A stretch of 64,000 nt of DNA, taken from Sabellastarte sp. h YS-2021. Its lineage: Eukaryota; Annelida; Polychaeta; Sabellida; Sabellidae. A program made the position numbers and the translations under genes. A model generated the notes under the pieces. It did not search any database. It had not been told where the DNA came from and saw nothing but the letters and a program-made list of their open reading frames with translations. Below are positions 44,701 through 58,072 of this stretch, in pieces. The stretch spans positions 32,572,040-32,636,039 of the forward strand of contig OZ024936.1 of the NCBI GenBank assembly GCA_964017235.1, read 5' to 3'. The first letter of the stretch is position 1. Each line of letters opens with the position of its first letter.

Positions 44701-47700
44701 GTGAATGAGTTATTTGAGAAAAATTTGCTATCTGCAATACTTTTAGAGAGAATTCGCATTTACTCATTTTGAGTAGGTGAGTAATTAGCTATGGGTCTGA
44801 AACTTCACCATGTGAAAGCTCTTCCAAAAGTAGATGAATGAGTTATTTGAGAAAAATTGGCTATCTGCAATACTTTTAGAGATAATTCGCATTTACTCAT
44901 TTTGAGTAGGCGAGTAATTAGCTATGGGTCTGAAACTTCACAATGTGAAAGCTCTTCCAAAAGTAGGTGAATGAGTTATTTGAGAAAAATTGGCTATCTG
45001 CAATACTTTTCGAGATATTTAGCATTTACTCATTTTGAGTAGGTGAGAAATTAGCTACAGGTCTGACACTTCAACAAGTGAAAGCTCTCGCAAAAGTAGG
45101 TGAATGAGTTATTTGAGAAAAATTGGCTATCTTCGATACTTTTAGAGATAATTCGCATTTACTCATTTTGAGTAGGTGAGTAATTAGCTATGGGTCTGAA
45201 ACTTCACCATGTGAAAGCTCTTCCAAAAGTAGATGAATGAGTTATTTGAGAAAAATTGGCTATCTTCGATACTTTTAGAGATAATTCGCATTTACTCATT
45301 TTGAGTAGGTGAGTAATTAGCTATGGGTCTGAAACTTCACCATGTGAAAGCTCTTCCAAAAGTAGATGAATGAGTTATTTGAGAAAAATTGGCTATCTGC
45401 AATACTTTTAGAGATAATTAGCATTTACTCATTTTGAGTAGGTGAGTAATTAGCTACGGGTCTGAAACTTCACCAAGTGAAAGCTCTCCCAAAAGTAGGT
45501 GAATGAGTTATTTGAGAAAAATTGGCTATCTGCAATACTTTTAGAGAGAATTCGCATTTACTCATTTTGAGTAGGTGAGTAATTAGCTATGGGTCTGAAA
45601 CTTCACCATGTGAAAGCTCTTCCAAAAGTAGATGAATGAGTTATTTGAGAAAAATTGGCTATCTGCAATACTTTTAGAGATAATTCGCATTTACTCATTT
45701 TGAGTAGGCAAGTAATTAGCTATGGGTCTGAAACTTCACAATGTGAAAGCTCTTCCAAAAGTAAATGAATGAGTTATTTGAGAAAATTTGGCTATCTGCA
45801 ATACTTTTCGAGATATTTAGCATTTACTCATTTTGAGTAGGTGAGAAATTAGCTACAGGTCTGACACTTCAACAAGTGAAAGCTCTCGCAAAAGTAGGTG
45901 AATGAGTTATTTGAGAAAAATTGGCTATCTTCTATACTTTTAGAGATAATTCGCATTTACTCATTTTGAGTAGGTGAGTAATTAGCTATGGGTCTGAAAC
46001 TTCACCATGTGAAAGCTCTTCCAAAAGTAGATGAGTTATTTGATAAAAATTGGGTACCCACAATACTTTTAGAGATAATTAGCATTTACTCATTTTGAGT
46101 AGGTGAGTAATTACCCACGAGTCTGAAACTTCACCATGTGAAAGCTCTTTCAAAAGTAGATGAATGAGTTATTTGAGAAAAATTGGCTATCTGCAATACT
46201 TTTAGAGATAATTCTCATTTACTCATTTTGAGTAGGTGAGTAATTAGCTACAGGTCTGAAACTTCACCATGTGAAAGCTCTCCCAAAAGTAGGTGAATGA
46301 GTTATTTGAGAAAAATTGGCTATATGCAATACTCTTAGAGATAATTCGCAGTTACTCATTTTGAGTAGGTGAGTAATTACCTATGGGTCTGAAACTTTGC
46401 CATATGAAAGCTCTTCGAAAAGTAGATGAATGAGTTATTTGAGAAAAATTGGCTATCTGCAATACTTTTAGAGAGAATTCGCATTTACTCATTTTGAGTA
46501 GGCGAGTAAGTAGCTATGGGTCTGAAACTTCACAATGTGAAAGCTCTTTCAAAAGTAGATGAATGAGTTATTTGATAAAAATTGGCTATCTGCAATACTT
46601 TTAGAGATAATTAGTATTTACTCATTTTGAGCAGGTGAGAAATTAGCTACAGGTCTGAAACTTCACCAAGTGAAAGCTCTCCCAAAAGTAGATGAATGAG
46701 TTATTTGAGAAAAATTGGCTATCTCCTATACTTTTAGAGATAATTCGCACTTACTCATTTTGAGTAGGTGAGAAATTAGCTATGGGTCTGAAACTTCACC
46801 ATGTGAAAGCTCTTCCAAAAGTAGATGAATGAGTTATTTGAGAAAAATTGGCTATCTGCAATACTTTTAGAGATAATTTGCATTTACTCATTTTGAGTAG
46901 GTGAGTAATTAGCTACGGGCGTGAAACTTCACCAAGTGAAAGCTCTCCCAAAAGTAGATGAATGACTTATTTGAGAAAAATTGGCTATCTGCAGTACTTT
47001 TAGAGATAATTCGCATTTACTCATTTTGAGTAGGCGAGTAATTAGCTATGGGTCTGAAACTTCACCATGTGAAAGCTCTTCCAAAAGTAAATGAATGAGT
47101 TATTTGAGAAAAAATGGCTATCTGCAATACTTTTAGAGATGTTTAACATTTACTCATTTTGAGTAGGTGAGAAATTAGCTACAGGTCTCACACTTCACCA
47201 AGTGAAAGCTCTCCCAAAAGTAGATGAATGAGTTATTTGAGAAAAATTGGCTATCTGCAATACTTTTAGAGATAATTAGCATTTACTCATTTTGAGTAGG
47301 TGAGTAATTAGCTACGGGTCTGAAACTTCACCAAGTGAAAGCTCTTCCAAAAGTAGGTGAATGAGTTATTTGAGAAAAATTGGCTATCTGCAATACTTTT
47401 TGAGATAATTCGCATTTACTCATTTTGAGTAGGTGAGTAATTAGCTACGGGTCTGAAACTTCACCAAGTGAAAGCTCTCCCAAAAGTAGGTGAATGAGTT
47501 ATTTGAGAAAAATTGGCTATCTGCAATACTTTTAGAGAGAATTCGCATTTACTCATTTTGAGTAGGTGAGTAATTAGCTATGGGTCTGAAACTTCACCAT
47601 GTGAAAGCTCTTCCAAAAGTAGATGAATGAGTTATTTGAGAAAAATTGGCTATCTGCAATACTTTTAGAGATAATTCGCATTTACTCATTTTGAGTAGGC

Positions 47701-50700
47701 GAGTAATTACCTATGGGTCTGAAACTTCACAATGTGAAAGCTCTTCCAAAAGTAGGTGAATGAGTTATTTGAGAAAAATTGGCTATCTGCAATACTTTTC
47801 GAGATATTTAGCATTTACTCATTTTGAGTAGGTGAGAAATTAGCTACAGGTCTGACACTTCAACAAGTGAAAGCTCTCGCAAAAGTAGGTGAATGAGTTA
47901 TTTGAGAAAAATTGGCTATCTTCTATACTTTTAGAGATAATTCGCATTTACTCATTTTGAGTAGGTGAGTAATTAGCTATGGGTCTGAAACTTCACCATG
48001 TGAAAGCTCTTCCAAAAGTAGATGAATGAGTTATTTGAGAAAAATTGGCTATCTGCAATACTTTTAGAGATAATTAGCATTTACTCATTTTGAGTAGGTG
48101 AGTAATTAGCTACGGGTCTGAAACTTCACCAAGTGAAAGCTCTCCCAAAAGTAGGTGAATGAGTTATTTGAGAAAAATTGGCTATCTTCTATACTTTTAG
48201 AGATAATTCGCATTTACTCATTTTGAGTAGGTGAGTAATTAGCTATGGGTCTGAAACTTCACCATGTGAAAGCTCTTCCAAAAGTAGATGAGTTATTTGA
48301 TAAAAATTGGGTACCCACAATACTTTTAGAGATAATTAGCATTTACTCATTTTGAGTAGGTGAGTAATTACCTACGAGTCTGAAACTTCACCATGTGAAA
48401 GCTCTTTCAAAAGTAGATGAATGAGTTATTTGAGAAAAATTGGCTATCTGCAATACTTTTAGAGATAATTCTCATTTACTCATTTTGAGTAGGTGAGTAA
48501 TTAGCTATGGGTCTGAAACTTCACCATGTGACAGCTCTTCCTAAAGTAGATGAATGAGTTATTTGAGAAAAATTGACTATCTGCAATACTTTTAGAGATA
48601 ATTCGCATTTACTCATTTTGAGTAGGTGAGTAATTAGCTACAGGTCTGAAACTTCACCAAGTGAAAGCTCTCCTAAAAGTACATGAATGAGTTATTTGAG
48701 AAAAATTGGCTATCTGCAAAATTTTTAGAGATAATTCGCAGTTACTCATTTTGAGTAGGTGAGTAATTAGCTACAGGTCTGAAACTTCACCATGTGAAAG
48801 CTCTCCCAAAAGTAGGTGAATGAGTTATTTGAGAAAAATTGGCTATATGCAATACTCTTAGAGATAATTCGCAGTTACTCATTTTGAGTAGGTGAGTAAT
48901 TACCTATGGGTCTGAAACTTTGCCATGTGAAAGCTCTTCGAAAAGTAGATGAATGAGTTATTTGAGAAAAATTGGCTATCTGCAATACTTTTAGAGAGAA
49001 TTCGCATTTACTCATTTTGAGTAGGCGAGTAAGTAGCTATGGGTCTGAAACTTCACAATGTGAAAGCTCTTTCAAAAGTAGATGAATGAGTTATTTGATA
49101 AAAATTGGCTATCTGCAATACTTTTAGAGATAATTAGTATTTACTCATTTTGAGCAGGTGAGAAATTAGCTACAGGTCTGAAACTTCACCAAGTGAAAGC
49201 TCTCCCAAAAGTAGATGAATGAGTTATTTGAGAAAAATTGGCTATCTCCTATACTTTTAGAGATAATTCGCACTTACTCATTTTGAGTAGGTGAGAAATT
49301 AGCTATGGGTCTGAAACTTCACCATGTGAAAGCTCTTCCAAAAGTAGATGAATGAGTTATTTGAGAAAAATTGGCTATCTGCAATACTTTTAGAGATAAT
49401 TTGCATTTACTCATTTTGAGTAGGTGAGTAATTAGCTACGGGCGTGAAACTTCACCAAGTGAAAGCTCTCCCAAAAGTAGATGAATGACTTATTTGAGAA
49501 AAATTGGCTATCTGCAGTACTTTTAGAGATAATTCGCATTTACTCATTTTGAGTAGGCGAGTAATTAGCTATGGGTCTGAAACTTCACCATGTGAAAGCT
49601 CTTCCAAAAGTAAATGAATGAGTTATTTGAGAAAAAATGGCTATCTGCAATACTTTTAGAGATGTTTAACATTTACTCATTTTGAGTAGGTGAGAAATTA
49701 GCTACAGGTCTCACACTTCACCAAGTGAAAGCTCTCCCAAAAGTAGATGAATGAGTTATTTGAGAAAAATTGGCTATCTGCAATACTTTTAGAGATAATT
49801 AGCATTTACTCATTTTGAGTAGGTGAGTAATTAGCTACGGGTCTGAAACTTCACCAAGTGAAAGCTCTTCCAAAAGTAGGTGAATGAGTTATTTGAGAAA
49901 AATTGGCTATCTGCAATACTTTTAGAGATAATTAGCATTTACTCATTTTGAGTAGGTGAGTAATTAGCTACGGGTCTGAAACTTCACCAAGTGAAAGCTC
50001 TCCCAAAAGTAGGTGAATGAGTTATTTGAGAAAAATTGGCTATCTGCAATACTTTTAGAGAGAATTCGCATTTACTCATTTTGAGTAGGTGAGTAATTAG
50101 CTATGGGTCTGAAACTTCACCATGTGAAAGCTCTTCCAAAAGTAGATGAATGAGTTATTTGAGAAAAATTGGCTATCTGCAATACTTTTAGAGATAATTC
50201 GCATTTACTCATTTTGAGTAGGCGAGTAATTACCTATGGGTCTGAAACTTCACAATGTGAAAGCTCTTCCAAAAGTAGGTGAATGAGTTATTTGAGAAAA
50301 ATTGGCTATCTGCAATACTTTTCGAGATATTTAGCATTTACTCATTTTGAGTAGGTGAGAAATTAGCTACAGGTCTGACACTTCAACAAGTGAAAGCTCT
50401 CGCAAAAGTAGGTGAATGAGTTATTTGAGAAAAATTGGCTATCTTCTATACTTTTAGAGATAATTCGCATTTACTCATTTTGAGTAGGTGAGTAATTAGC
50501 TATGGGTCTGAAACTTCACCATGTGAAAGCTCTTCCAAAAGTAGATGAATGAGTTATTTGAGAAAAATTGGCTATCTGCAATACTTTTAGAGATAATTAG
50601 CATTTACTCATTTTGAGTAGGTGAGTAATTAGCTACGGGTCTGAAACTTCACCAAGTGAAAGCTCTCCCAAAAGTAGGTGAATGAGTTATTTGAGAAAAA

Positions 50701-53700
50701 TTGGCTATCTTCTATACTTTTAGAGATAATTCGCATTTACTCATTTTGAGTAGGTGAGTAATTAGCTATGGGTCTGAAACTTCACCATGTGAAAGCTCTT
50801 CCAAAAGTAGATGAGTTATTTGATAAAAATTGGGTACCCACAATACTTTTAGAGATAATTAGCATTTACTCATTTTGAGTAGGTGAGTAATTACCTACGA
50901 GTCTGAAACTTCACCATGTGAAAGCTCTTTCAAAAGTAGATGAATGAGTTATTTGAGAAAAATTGGCTATCTGCAATACTTTTAGAGATAATTCTCATTT
51001 ACTCATTTTGAGTAGGTGAGTAATTAGCTATGGGTCTGAAACTTCACCATGTGACAGCTCTTCCTAAAGTAGATGAATGAGTTATTTGAGAAAAATTGAC
51101 TATCTGCAATACTTTTAGAGATAATTCGCATTTACTCATTTTGAGTAGGTGAGTAATTAGCTACAGGTCTGAAACTTCACCAAGTGAAAGCTCTCCTAAA
51201 AGTACATGAATGAGTTATTTGAGAAAAATTGGCTATCTGCAAAATTTTTAGAGATAATTCGCAGTTACTCATTTTGAGTAGGTGAGTAATTAGCTACAGG
51301 TCTGAAACTTCACCATGTGAAAGCTCTCCCAAAAGTAGGTGAATGAGTTATTTGAGAAAAATTGGCTATATGCCATACTCTTAGAGATAATTCGCAGTTA
51401 CTCATTTTGAGTAGGTGAGTAATTACCTATGGGTCTGAAACTTTGCCATGTGAAAGCTCTTCGAAAAGTAGATGAATGAGTTATTTGAGAAAAATTGGCT
51501 ATCTGCAATACTTTTAGAGAGAATTCGCATTTACTCATTTTGAGTAGGCGAGTAAGTAGCTATGGGTCTGAAACTTCACAATGTGAAAGCTCTTTCAAAA
51601 GTAGATGAATGAGTTATTTGATAAAAATTGGCTATCTGCAATACTTTTAGAGATAATTAGTATTTACTCATTTTGAGCAGGTGAGAAATTAGCTACAGGT
51701 CTGAAACTTCACCAAGTGAAAGCTCTCCCAAAAGTAGATGAATGAGTTATTTGAGAAAAATTGGCTATCTCCTATACTTTTAGAGATAATTCGCACTTAC
51801 TCATTTTGAGTAGGTGAGAAATTAGCTATGGGTCTGAAACTTCACCATGTGAAAGCTCTTCCAAAAGTAAATGAATGAGTTATTTGAGAAAAAATGGCTA
51901 TCTGCAATACTTTTAGAGATGTTTAACATTTACTCATTTTGAGTAGGTGAGAAATTAGCTACAGGTCTCACACTTCACCAAGTGAAAGCTCTCCCAAAAG
52001 TAGATGAATGAGTTATTTGAGAAAAATTGGCTATCTGCAATACTTTTAGAGATAATTAGCATTTACTCATTTTGAGTAGGTGAGTAATTAGCTACGGGTC
52101 TGAAACTTCACCAAGTGAAAGCTCTTCCAAAAGTAGGTGAATGAGTTATTTGAGAAAAATTGGCTATCTGCAATACTTTTAGAGATAATTAGCATTTACT
52201 CATTTTGAGTAGGTGAGTAATTAGCTACGGGTCTGAAACTTCACCAAGTGAAAGCTCTCCCAAAAGTAGGTGAATGAGTTATTTGAGAAAAATTGGCTAT
52301 CTGCAATACTTTTAGAGAGAATTCGCATTTACTCATTTTGAGTAGGTGAGTAATTAGCTATGGGTCTGAAACTTCACCATGTGAAAGCTCTTCCAAAAGT
52401 AGATGAATGAGTTATTTGAGAAAAATTGGCTATCTGCAATACTTTTAGAGATAATTCGCATTTACTCATTTTGAGTAGGCGAGTAATTAGCTATGGGTCT
52501 GAAACTTCACAATGTGAAAGCTCTTCCAAAAGTAGGTGAATGAGTTATTTGAGAAAAATTGGCTATCTGCAATACTTTTCGAGATATTTAGCATTTACTC
52601 ATTTTGAGTAGGTGAGAAATTAGCTACAGGTCTGACACTTCAACAAGTGAAAGCTCTCGCAAAAGTAGGTGAATGAGTTATTTGAGAAAAATTGGCTATC
52701 TTCTATACTTTTAGAGATAATTCGCATTTACTCATTTTGAGTAGGTGAGTAATTAGCTATGGGTCTGAAACTTCACCATGTGAAAGCTCTTCCAAAAGTA
52801 GATGAATGAGTTATTTGAGAAAAATTGGCTATCTGCAATACTTTTAGAGATAATTAGCATTTACTCATTTTGAGTAGGTGAGTAATTAGCTACGGGTCTG
52901 AAACTTCACCAAGTGAAAGCTCTCCCAAAAGTAGGTGAATGAGTTATTTGAGAAAAATTGGCTATCTGCAATACTTTTAGAGAGAATTCGCATTTACTCA
53001 TTTTGAGTAGGTGAGTAATTAGCTATGGGTCTGAAACTTCACAATGTGAAAGCTCTTCCAAAAGTAGATGAATGAGTTATTTGAGAAAAATTGGCTATCT
53101 GCAATACTTTTAGAGATAATTCGCATTTACTCATTTTGAGTAGGCGAGTAATTAGCTATGGGTCTGAAACTTCACAATGTGAAAGCTCTTCCAAAAGTAA
53201 ATGAATGAGTTATTTGAGAAAATTTGGCTATCTGCAATACTTTTCGAGATATTTAGCATTTACTCATTTTGAGTAGGTGAGAAATTAGCTACAGGTCTGA
53301 CACTTCAACAAGTGAAAGCTCTCGCAAAAGTAGGTGAATGAGTTATTTGAGAAAAATTGGCTATCTTCTATACTTTTAGAGATAATTCGCATTTACTCAT
53401 TTTGAGTAGGTGAGTAATTAGCTATGGGTCTGAAACTTCACCATGTGAAAGCTCTTCCAAAAGTAGATGAATGAGTTATTTGAGAAAAATTGGCTATCTG
53501 CAATACTTTTAGAGATAATTAGCATTTACTCATTTTGAGTAGGTGAGTAATTAGCTACGGGTCTGAAACTTCACCAAGTGAAAGCTCTCCCAAAAGTAGG
53601 TGAATGAGTTATTTGAGAAAAATTGGCTATCTGCAATACTTTTAGAGAGAATTCGCATTTACTCATTTTGAGTAGGTGAGTAATTAGCTATGGGTCTGAA

Positions 53701-54230
53701 ACTTCACCATGTGAAAGCTCTTCCAAAAGTAGATGAATGAGTTATTTGAGAAAAATTGGCTATCTGCAATACTTTTCGAGATATTTAGCATTTACTCATT
53801 TTGAGTAGGTGAGAAATTAGCTACAGGTCTGACACTTCAACAAGTGAAAGCTCTCGCAAAAGTAGGTGAATGAGTTATTTGAGAAAAATTGGCTATCTTC
53901 TATACTTTTAGAGATAATTCGCATTTACTCATTTTGAGTAGGTGAGAAATTAGCTAGGGGTCTGAAACCTCACTAAGTGAAAGCTCTTCCAAAAGTATAT
54001 GAATGAGTTATTTGAGAAAAATTGGCTATCTGCAATACTTTTAGACATAATTAGCATTTACTCATTTTGAGTAGGTGAGTAACTAGCTACGCATCTGAAA
54101 CTTAACCAAGTGAAAGCTCTCCCAAAAGTAGGTGAATGAGTTATTTCAGAAAAAATGGCTACCTGCAATACTTTTAGAGATAATTCGCATTTACTCATTT
54201 TGAGGAGGTGAGTAAGTAGGCCAAAGTTCA
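41746..54230 (+). repeat. 133-bp satellite array, about 94 units, higher-order blocks
   Basis: A period of 132-133 bp throughout. Key words are ATTTACTCATTTTGAGTAGG, GTCTGAAACTTCACCA(T/A)GTG and TGAATGAGTTATTTGAGAAA. A rare variant (AGTAGATGAGTTATTTGATA with GGGTACCCACAATAC) recurs at 42041, 46026, 48283 and 50806. The spacing 48283-50806 is 2523 bp, or 19 units; the earlier ones equal 30 and 17 units. Neighbouring variant units repeat in the same order, so large blocks were duplicated. Confidence 0.95.
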
Positions 54231-55352
54231 CCAAACCATTTTCCCCTTAGCATAGGATACTCTAGTACTACCCTGTGGTTCAAAAATTTGCTCGAAATTT
54301 CTGATTTTTCACATTTTCACTAAAAGTAGCAATAAAGTAGCCATTACTCACTTGTACATCGAGCAACAGTTGTGAAACTTAAATATGTTACAGTTCACAA
54401 AAAAGTACATGAACAACATATTTGAGAGAAATTGTGTAGCTGCAATACTTTTGAAGATATAAGCCATTTACTCATTATGGTTATCATTAAAAATTGAAAA
54501 AGTAGCTATTACTCACTTAGCTATGGAGATACACTTCCAAATTACTGACCATGTTGTAGCTGTTGAGAAAGTAGCCGAACATCATATTGGAACAAAATTG
54601 TGTAGCTGCAATACTTATGAAGATATAAGCCATTTACTCATTGACAGTTATAAGTCATATAATTATTTTAGGTAAAAGCGCTATTACTCACTCAAAAGTA
54701 GGCCAAAGTTCACCAAACTTTTTCCCCCTTAGCAATAGGATACTCTAGTACTACCCTGTGGGTCAAAAATTTGCTCGAAATTGCTCTATATCTTACAGTT
54801 TGAGAGATATTTCTGATTTTTCACATTTTCACTAAAAGTAGCAATAAAGTAGCCATTACTCACTTGTACATTGAGCAACAGTTGTGAAACTTAAATATGT
54901 TACAGTTCACAAAAAAGTACATGAACAACATATTTGAGAGAAATTGTGTAGCTGCAATACTTTTGAAGATATAAGCAATGTACTCATTATGGTTATCATT
55001 AAAAATTGAAGAAGTAGCTATTACTCACTTAGCTATAGAGATACACTTCCAAACTACTGGCCATGTTGTAGCAGTGGAGAAAGTAGCTGAACAACATATT
55101 GGAACAAAATTGTGTAGCTGCAATACTTTTGAAGATATAAGCCATTTACTCATTATGGTTATCATTAAAAACTGAAAAAGTAGTTATTACTCACTTAGCT
55201 ACGGAGATACACTTCCAAACTACTGACCATGTTGTAGCAGAGGAGAAAGTAGCCGAACAACATATTGGAACAAAATTGTGTAGCTGCAATACTTTTGATG
55301 ATATAAGCCATTTACTCATTATGGTTATCATTAAAAATTGAAAAAGTAGCCG
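54231..55352 (+). repeat. 166-bp-type satellite block with chimeric units
   Basis: CTCATTATGGTTATCATT recurs at 54983, 55149 and 55315, a period of 166 bp. Two longer units (from about 54225 and 54692) begin with a piece of the 151-bp type (TACCCTGTGG(G/T)TCAAAAATTT) fused to a 166-bp unit. The first has lost about 30 bp around GCTCTATATCTTACAG. Confidence 0.85.
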
Positions 55353-55363
55353 GGCGGGAGATA

Positions 55364-55960
55364 AAAAGAGTTATCAGGATAACTGCAAAGGCCGATCATA
55401 AACATAGCACATTACCATTATTTCACAATATGGGCTTACTCAAATTTACAGATATTGTTTTTAAAGACACAGCTATAATGATGTATAAAGTTGCTAATAG
55501 ACAGTGCCCAATGCGATTTACCTCCATGTTTAAAAATTTTACTTCAGTTCATGAACACAAAACCAGGCAATACAATGATTTCTATTATCCACAATTTAAA
55601 ACATTAAGAAATTTTCATTTAGTGTTGTTGATTGTAAAATATGGAACTCTTTCAAATGAACTTAAATCTTGTAAATCATTAGACACGTTTAAAAGAAATA
55701 GTAAAAAGTATCTTTTAAAGTTATATCAAACTAAAGATTAACTTCTATATATAACTGTGCTAATACTATAAATCTCATTGTAAATAGTGTAGGTAAGTTC
55801 CCTTCATAAATTTGGTTGGGGACCTTGTGAAAAGCACTATGCTTCTGTCCATAACCATTCAGTGTACTTTTATATATACTTGCTGTTCATGTTATATTGT
55901 AAAATTCTTGTTTACACTGAATAAACGTTATCTATCTATCTCCCTCCCCCCATCTATCTA
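55364..55960 (+). pseudogene. Non-LTR retrotransposon ORF2, segment 2 and 3' UTR
   Basis: Starts with KRVIRITAKADHKHSTLPLF, then GLLKFTDIVFKD, then FKRNSKKYLL and a stop at 55741. These are the usual final blocks of CR1/RTE-type ORF2 (KR-x-IR-x-I ... L-x-I ... FK-x-x-LK-x-x-L). The 3' UTR ends with AATAAACGTTATCTATCTATC, a short microsatellite tail common in such elements. Removing 40771-55364 places AAA AGA GTT directly after the CAG codon of segment 1 in the same frame. Confidence 0.88.
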
Positions 55961-58068
55961 TCTCCCCCTGAATGGATCTTTTCAACATTTACAATGGTTT
56001 TTTATGCTGACCATTATCATGCATCAGTTCATCAATTCTGCAAGTTTAATAGTTCCTCTTATGTAAATTAGTAGAACGTAGATTGATTATTGAAATTACC
56101 AAGTGTAAAGTAGGAATCAAAGTATCACAGCTAACTACACCTGTCCTTACCCGTGCCCTTGAAATTAAGATAATATCTGCGTCAGTTCACAGATAGGATG
56201 GTGTCTGATCGTTCTTTCACAGATGAGGGGGGGGGGCAGAACTTCAACATTGTTGCTTGAGGAATACATGAAAATTAAGTTCCCCTCCCCATCTGCGCCC
56301 TCATCAGAACAATCTCAAATGAAAAACACGTACGCCATTGTCACTGACAAGGGCAGGGACACTGAAATCACGGACACACGCAAGGACAGGTGAAGTTCTT
56401 ACTTAAATGTAGTTTTATTTAAGGGGCCATCAACGTAGCGCATCGTTTTCAAGGCCAACCAAATTAACAAATTGAATTACCATTTCTGTGTAATATTCAA
56501 AAGTGTTCTAATACCATAACAAACGAACAAACTCTTTACCACCAACCTTGGGTAATTTCAACAGCAACAATTTCAGTTTAAACAAGTTTATCTATTACAC
56601 ATTTTCTGTTGTTATTGTGAAAACAGGAAAAAAACATCTTTACTTTTTTTCTACTACATACCTGCTATTATGGCATTACTCCAATTCACCGCTCTACCGA
56701 TCAGATTTGCAGTTTGTAATGTTTTGCCTATTTATGTTGATTGACTTCTTAGGTATTGACGGATTTTAACCAAACACACTAAAGTCCAAAAAAAAAATCG
56801 CAGTACTGGTATTAATACTTTATTTTTCAGCCCCCTTCTTCACTCCTTGTATGGATGTTTTACCAATACATGGTAATGTACACATGTATGTTAAGGAGGG
56901 GACAGCATTTCGCAGTGGACAGCGTTACACCAATTTCTATTGTACTTCATTTAAAACTAACATCTATGGTGATAGCGTTGCGCCAATTTCTATTGTACTT
57001 CATTTAAAACTAACATCTATGTCAGTGAAAAATATGCATTCCAAACCACATCTGACTGATGTAAAGAGCTCTGTACGTTCTCTAAACTGTGTCTGGAGTC
57101 AAAATAAATACTATTTATAACTTCGTCATATGCTAGAATACAATGAGAAGAATCCATCTTTGCCTTTTATTATTGTATGCAAAGTGTTTGTCTTTGTAAC
57201 TTTTTGGGAACAGTTAGTCTTGCTTAAGGCTCCAATTTGCATGATATCTTTTCAAACATACACACAAATATGTGCTATTCATAAAGCAATCATACATGTT
57301 AAGAGAAAGAACTGCATCTCTTAGCTGTATAGTCAGTATGTGTATGAGTACATTATAAAAACTCCATTATCTGAACGGAAAACTTTCCCTAACTGCAAAG
57401 AAACTTGAGCCTTCTGCAAGGCTAGGGAACAGTAAAAAATAATTGGCGAAATGCTGTCCACTTTTCGACAGCCGTAATTGTGTTCCCATAGGTCAAGTTC
57501 GGTGGGGGTATTTGTTCTTATCACAAAATATATTTTAGGATGTTGAGAAACCTCATTTCATTCTGATAACTTTTGTGAAACCACATTGCATATTTGTTTA
57601 CAAAAAACTGCACTTTAGTGTTTTTATGGGCGAAATGCTGTCCCCCCCTATATGAATTGTAACTACCATATATGTTTACGTAGTACTGTAAACATTCACA
57701 AGGTGTATCTACAGCTCTGGACTTGCTCCAAGTCTTTGTATTTCTCATCCCACCAAATTTGACATACATGAAATAATTATGCATCCACTTGAAGAGGGAA
57801 AATCCTTCTCTATGCTGAAATACATAGACCTACGAGAAAAGTCAGCCCCACATTCAGCCCCACATTCTGGTAAAAAAAGTCATACAGTCCTCATATAATA
57901 CCTAAGACAAAAGGACTCGAAGAAAGTCTACTAAAGCTCGGAATTTCCGACGCATGAAACTAGATGGGACACCACTGTCCTTTAATCATAAAAGAACTAG
58001 TTTACCCATCAGGTTTAGTGTTACATTTTAGGCATCAAACCCTTAAACGCAAATATATACTTACGCCG
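55961..58068. other. Non-satellite stretch, no gene recognised
   Basis: AT-rich sequence. It contains a possible MITE at 56138-56392 and a 53-bp tandem duplication at about 56922-57025 (AGCGTT(A/G)C(A/G)CCAATTTC...). Open frames on both strands are short and lack family motifs. Confidence 0.5.
56138..56392. mobile_element. Possible MITE with CACCTGTCCTT inverted repeats
   Basis: CACCTGTCCTT at 56138-56148 pairs with AAGGACAGGTG at 56382-56392, with weaker similarity for about 20 bp further in. No target duplication is clear. Length 255 bp, no coding frame. Confidence 0.42.
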
Positions 58069-58072
58069 GCAG

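Larger units (their letters stand above)
40771..55364 (+). mobile_element. Giant (14.6 kb) mosaic satellite element inside a LINE
   Basis: The left end reads CAAGACCACTGCCGC and has TATCTCCCGCC at 40792-40802. The right end has its perfect complement GGCGGGAGATA at 55353-55363. So the right copy is terminal and the left copy lies 21 bp inside, as in the asymmetric inverted repeats of Helentron-type elements. Insertion lies between A and A (T and T on the other strand), with no clear target duplication. Cargo in order: four 151-bp units, a 155-bp-type block, about 94 units of 133 bp, and a 166-bp-type block. No coding frame. The same left end occurs at 33287. Confidence 0.82.
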
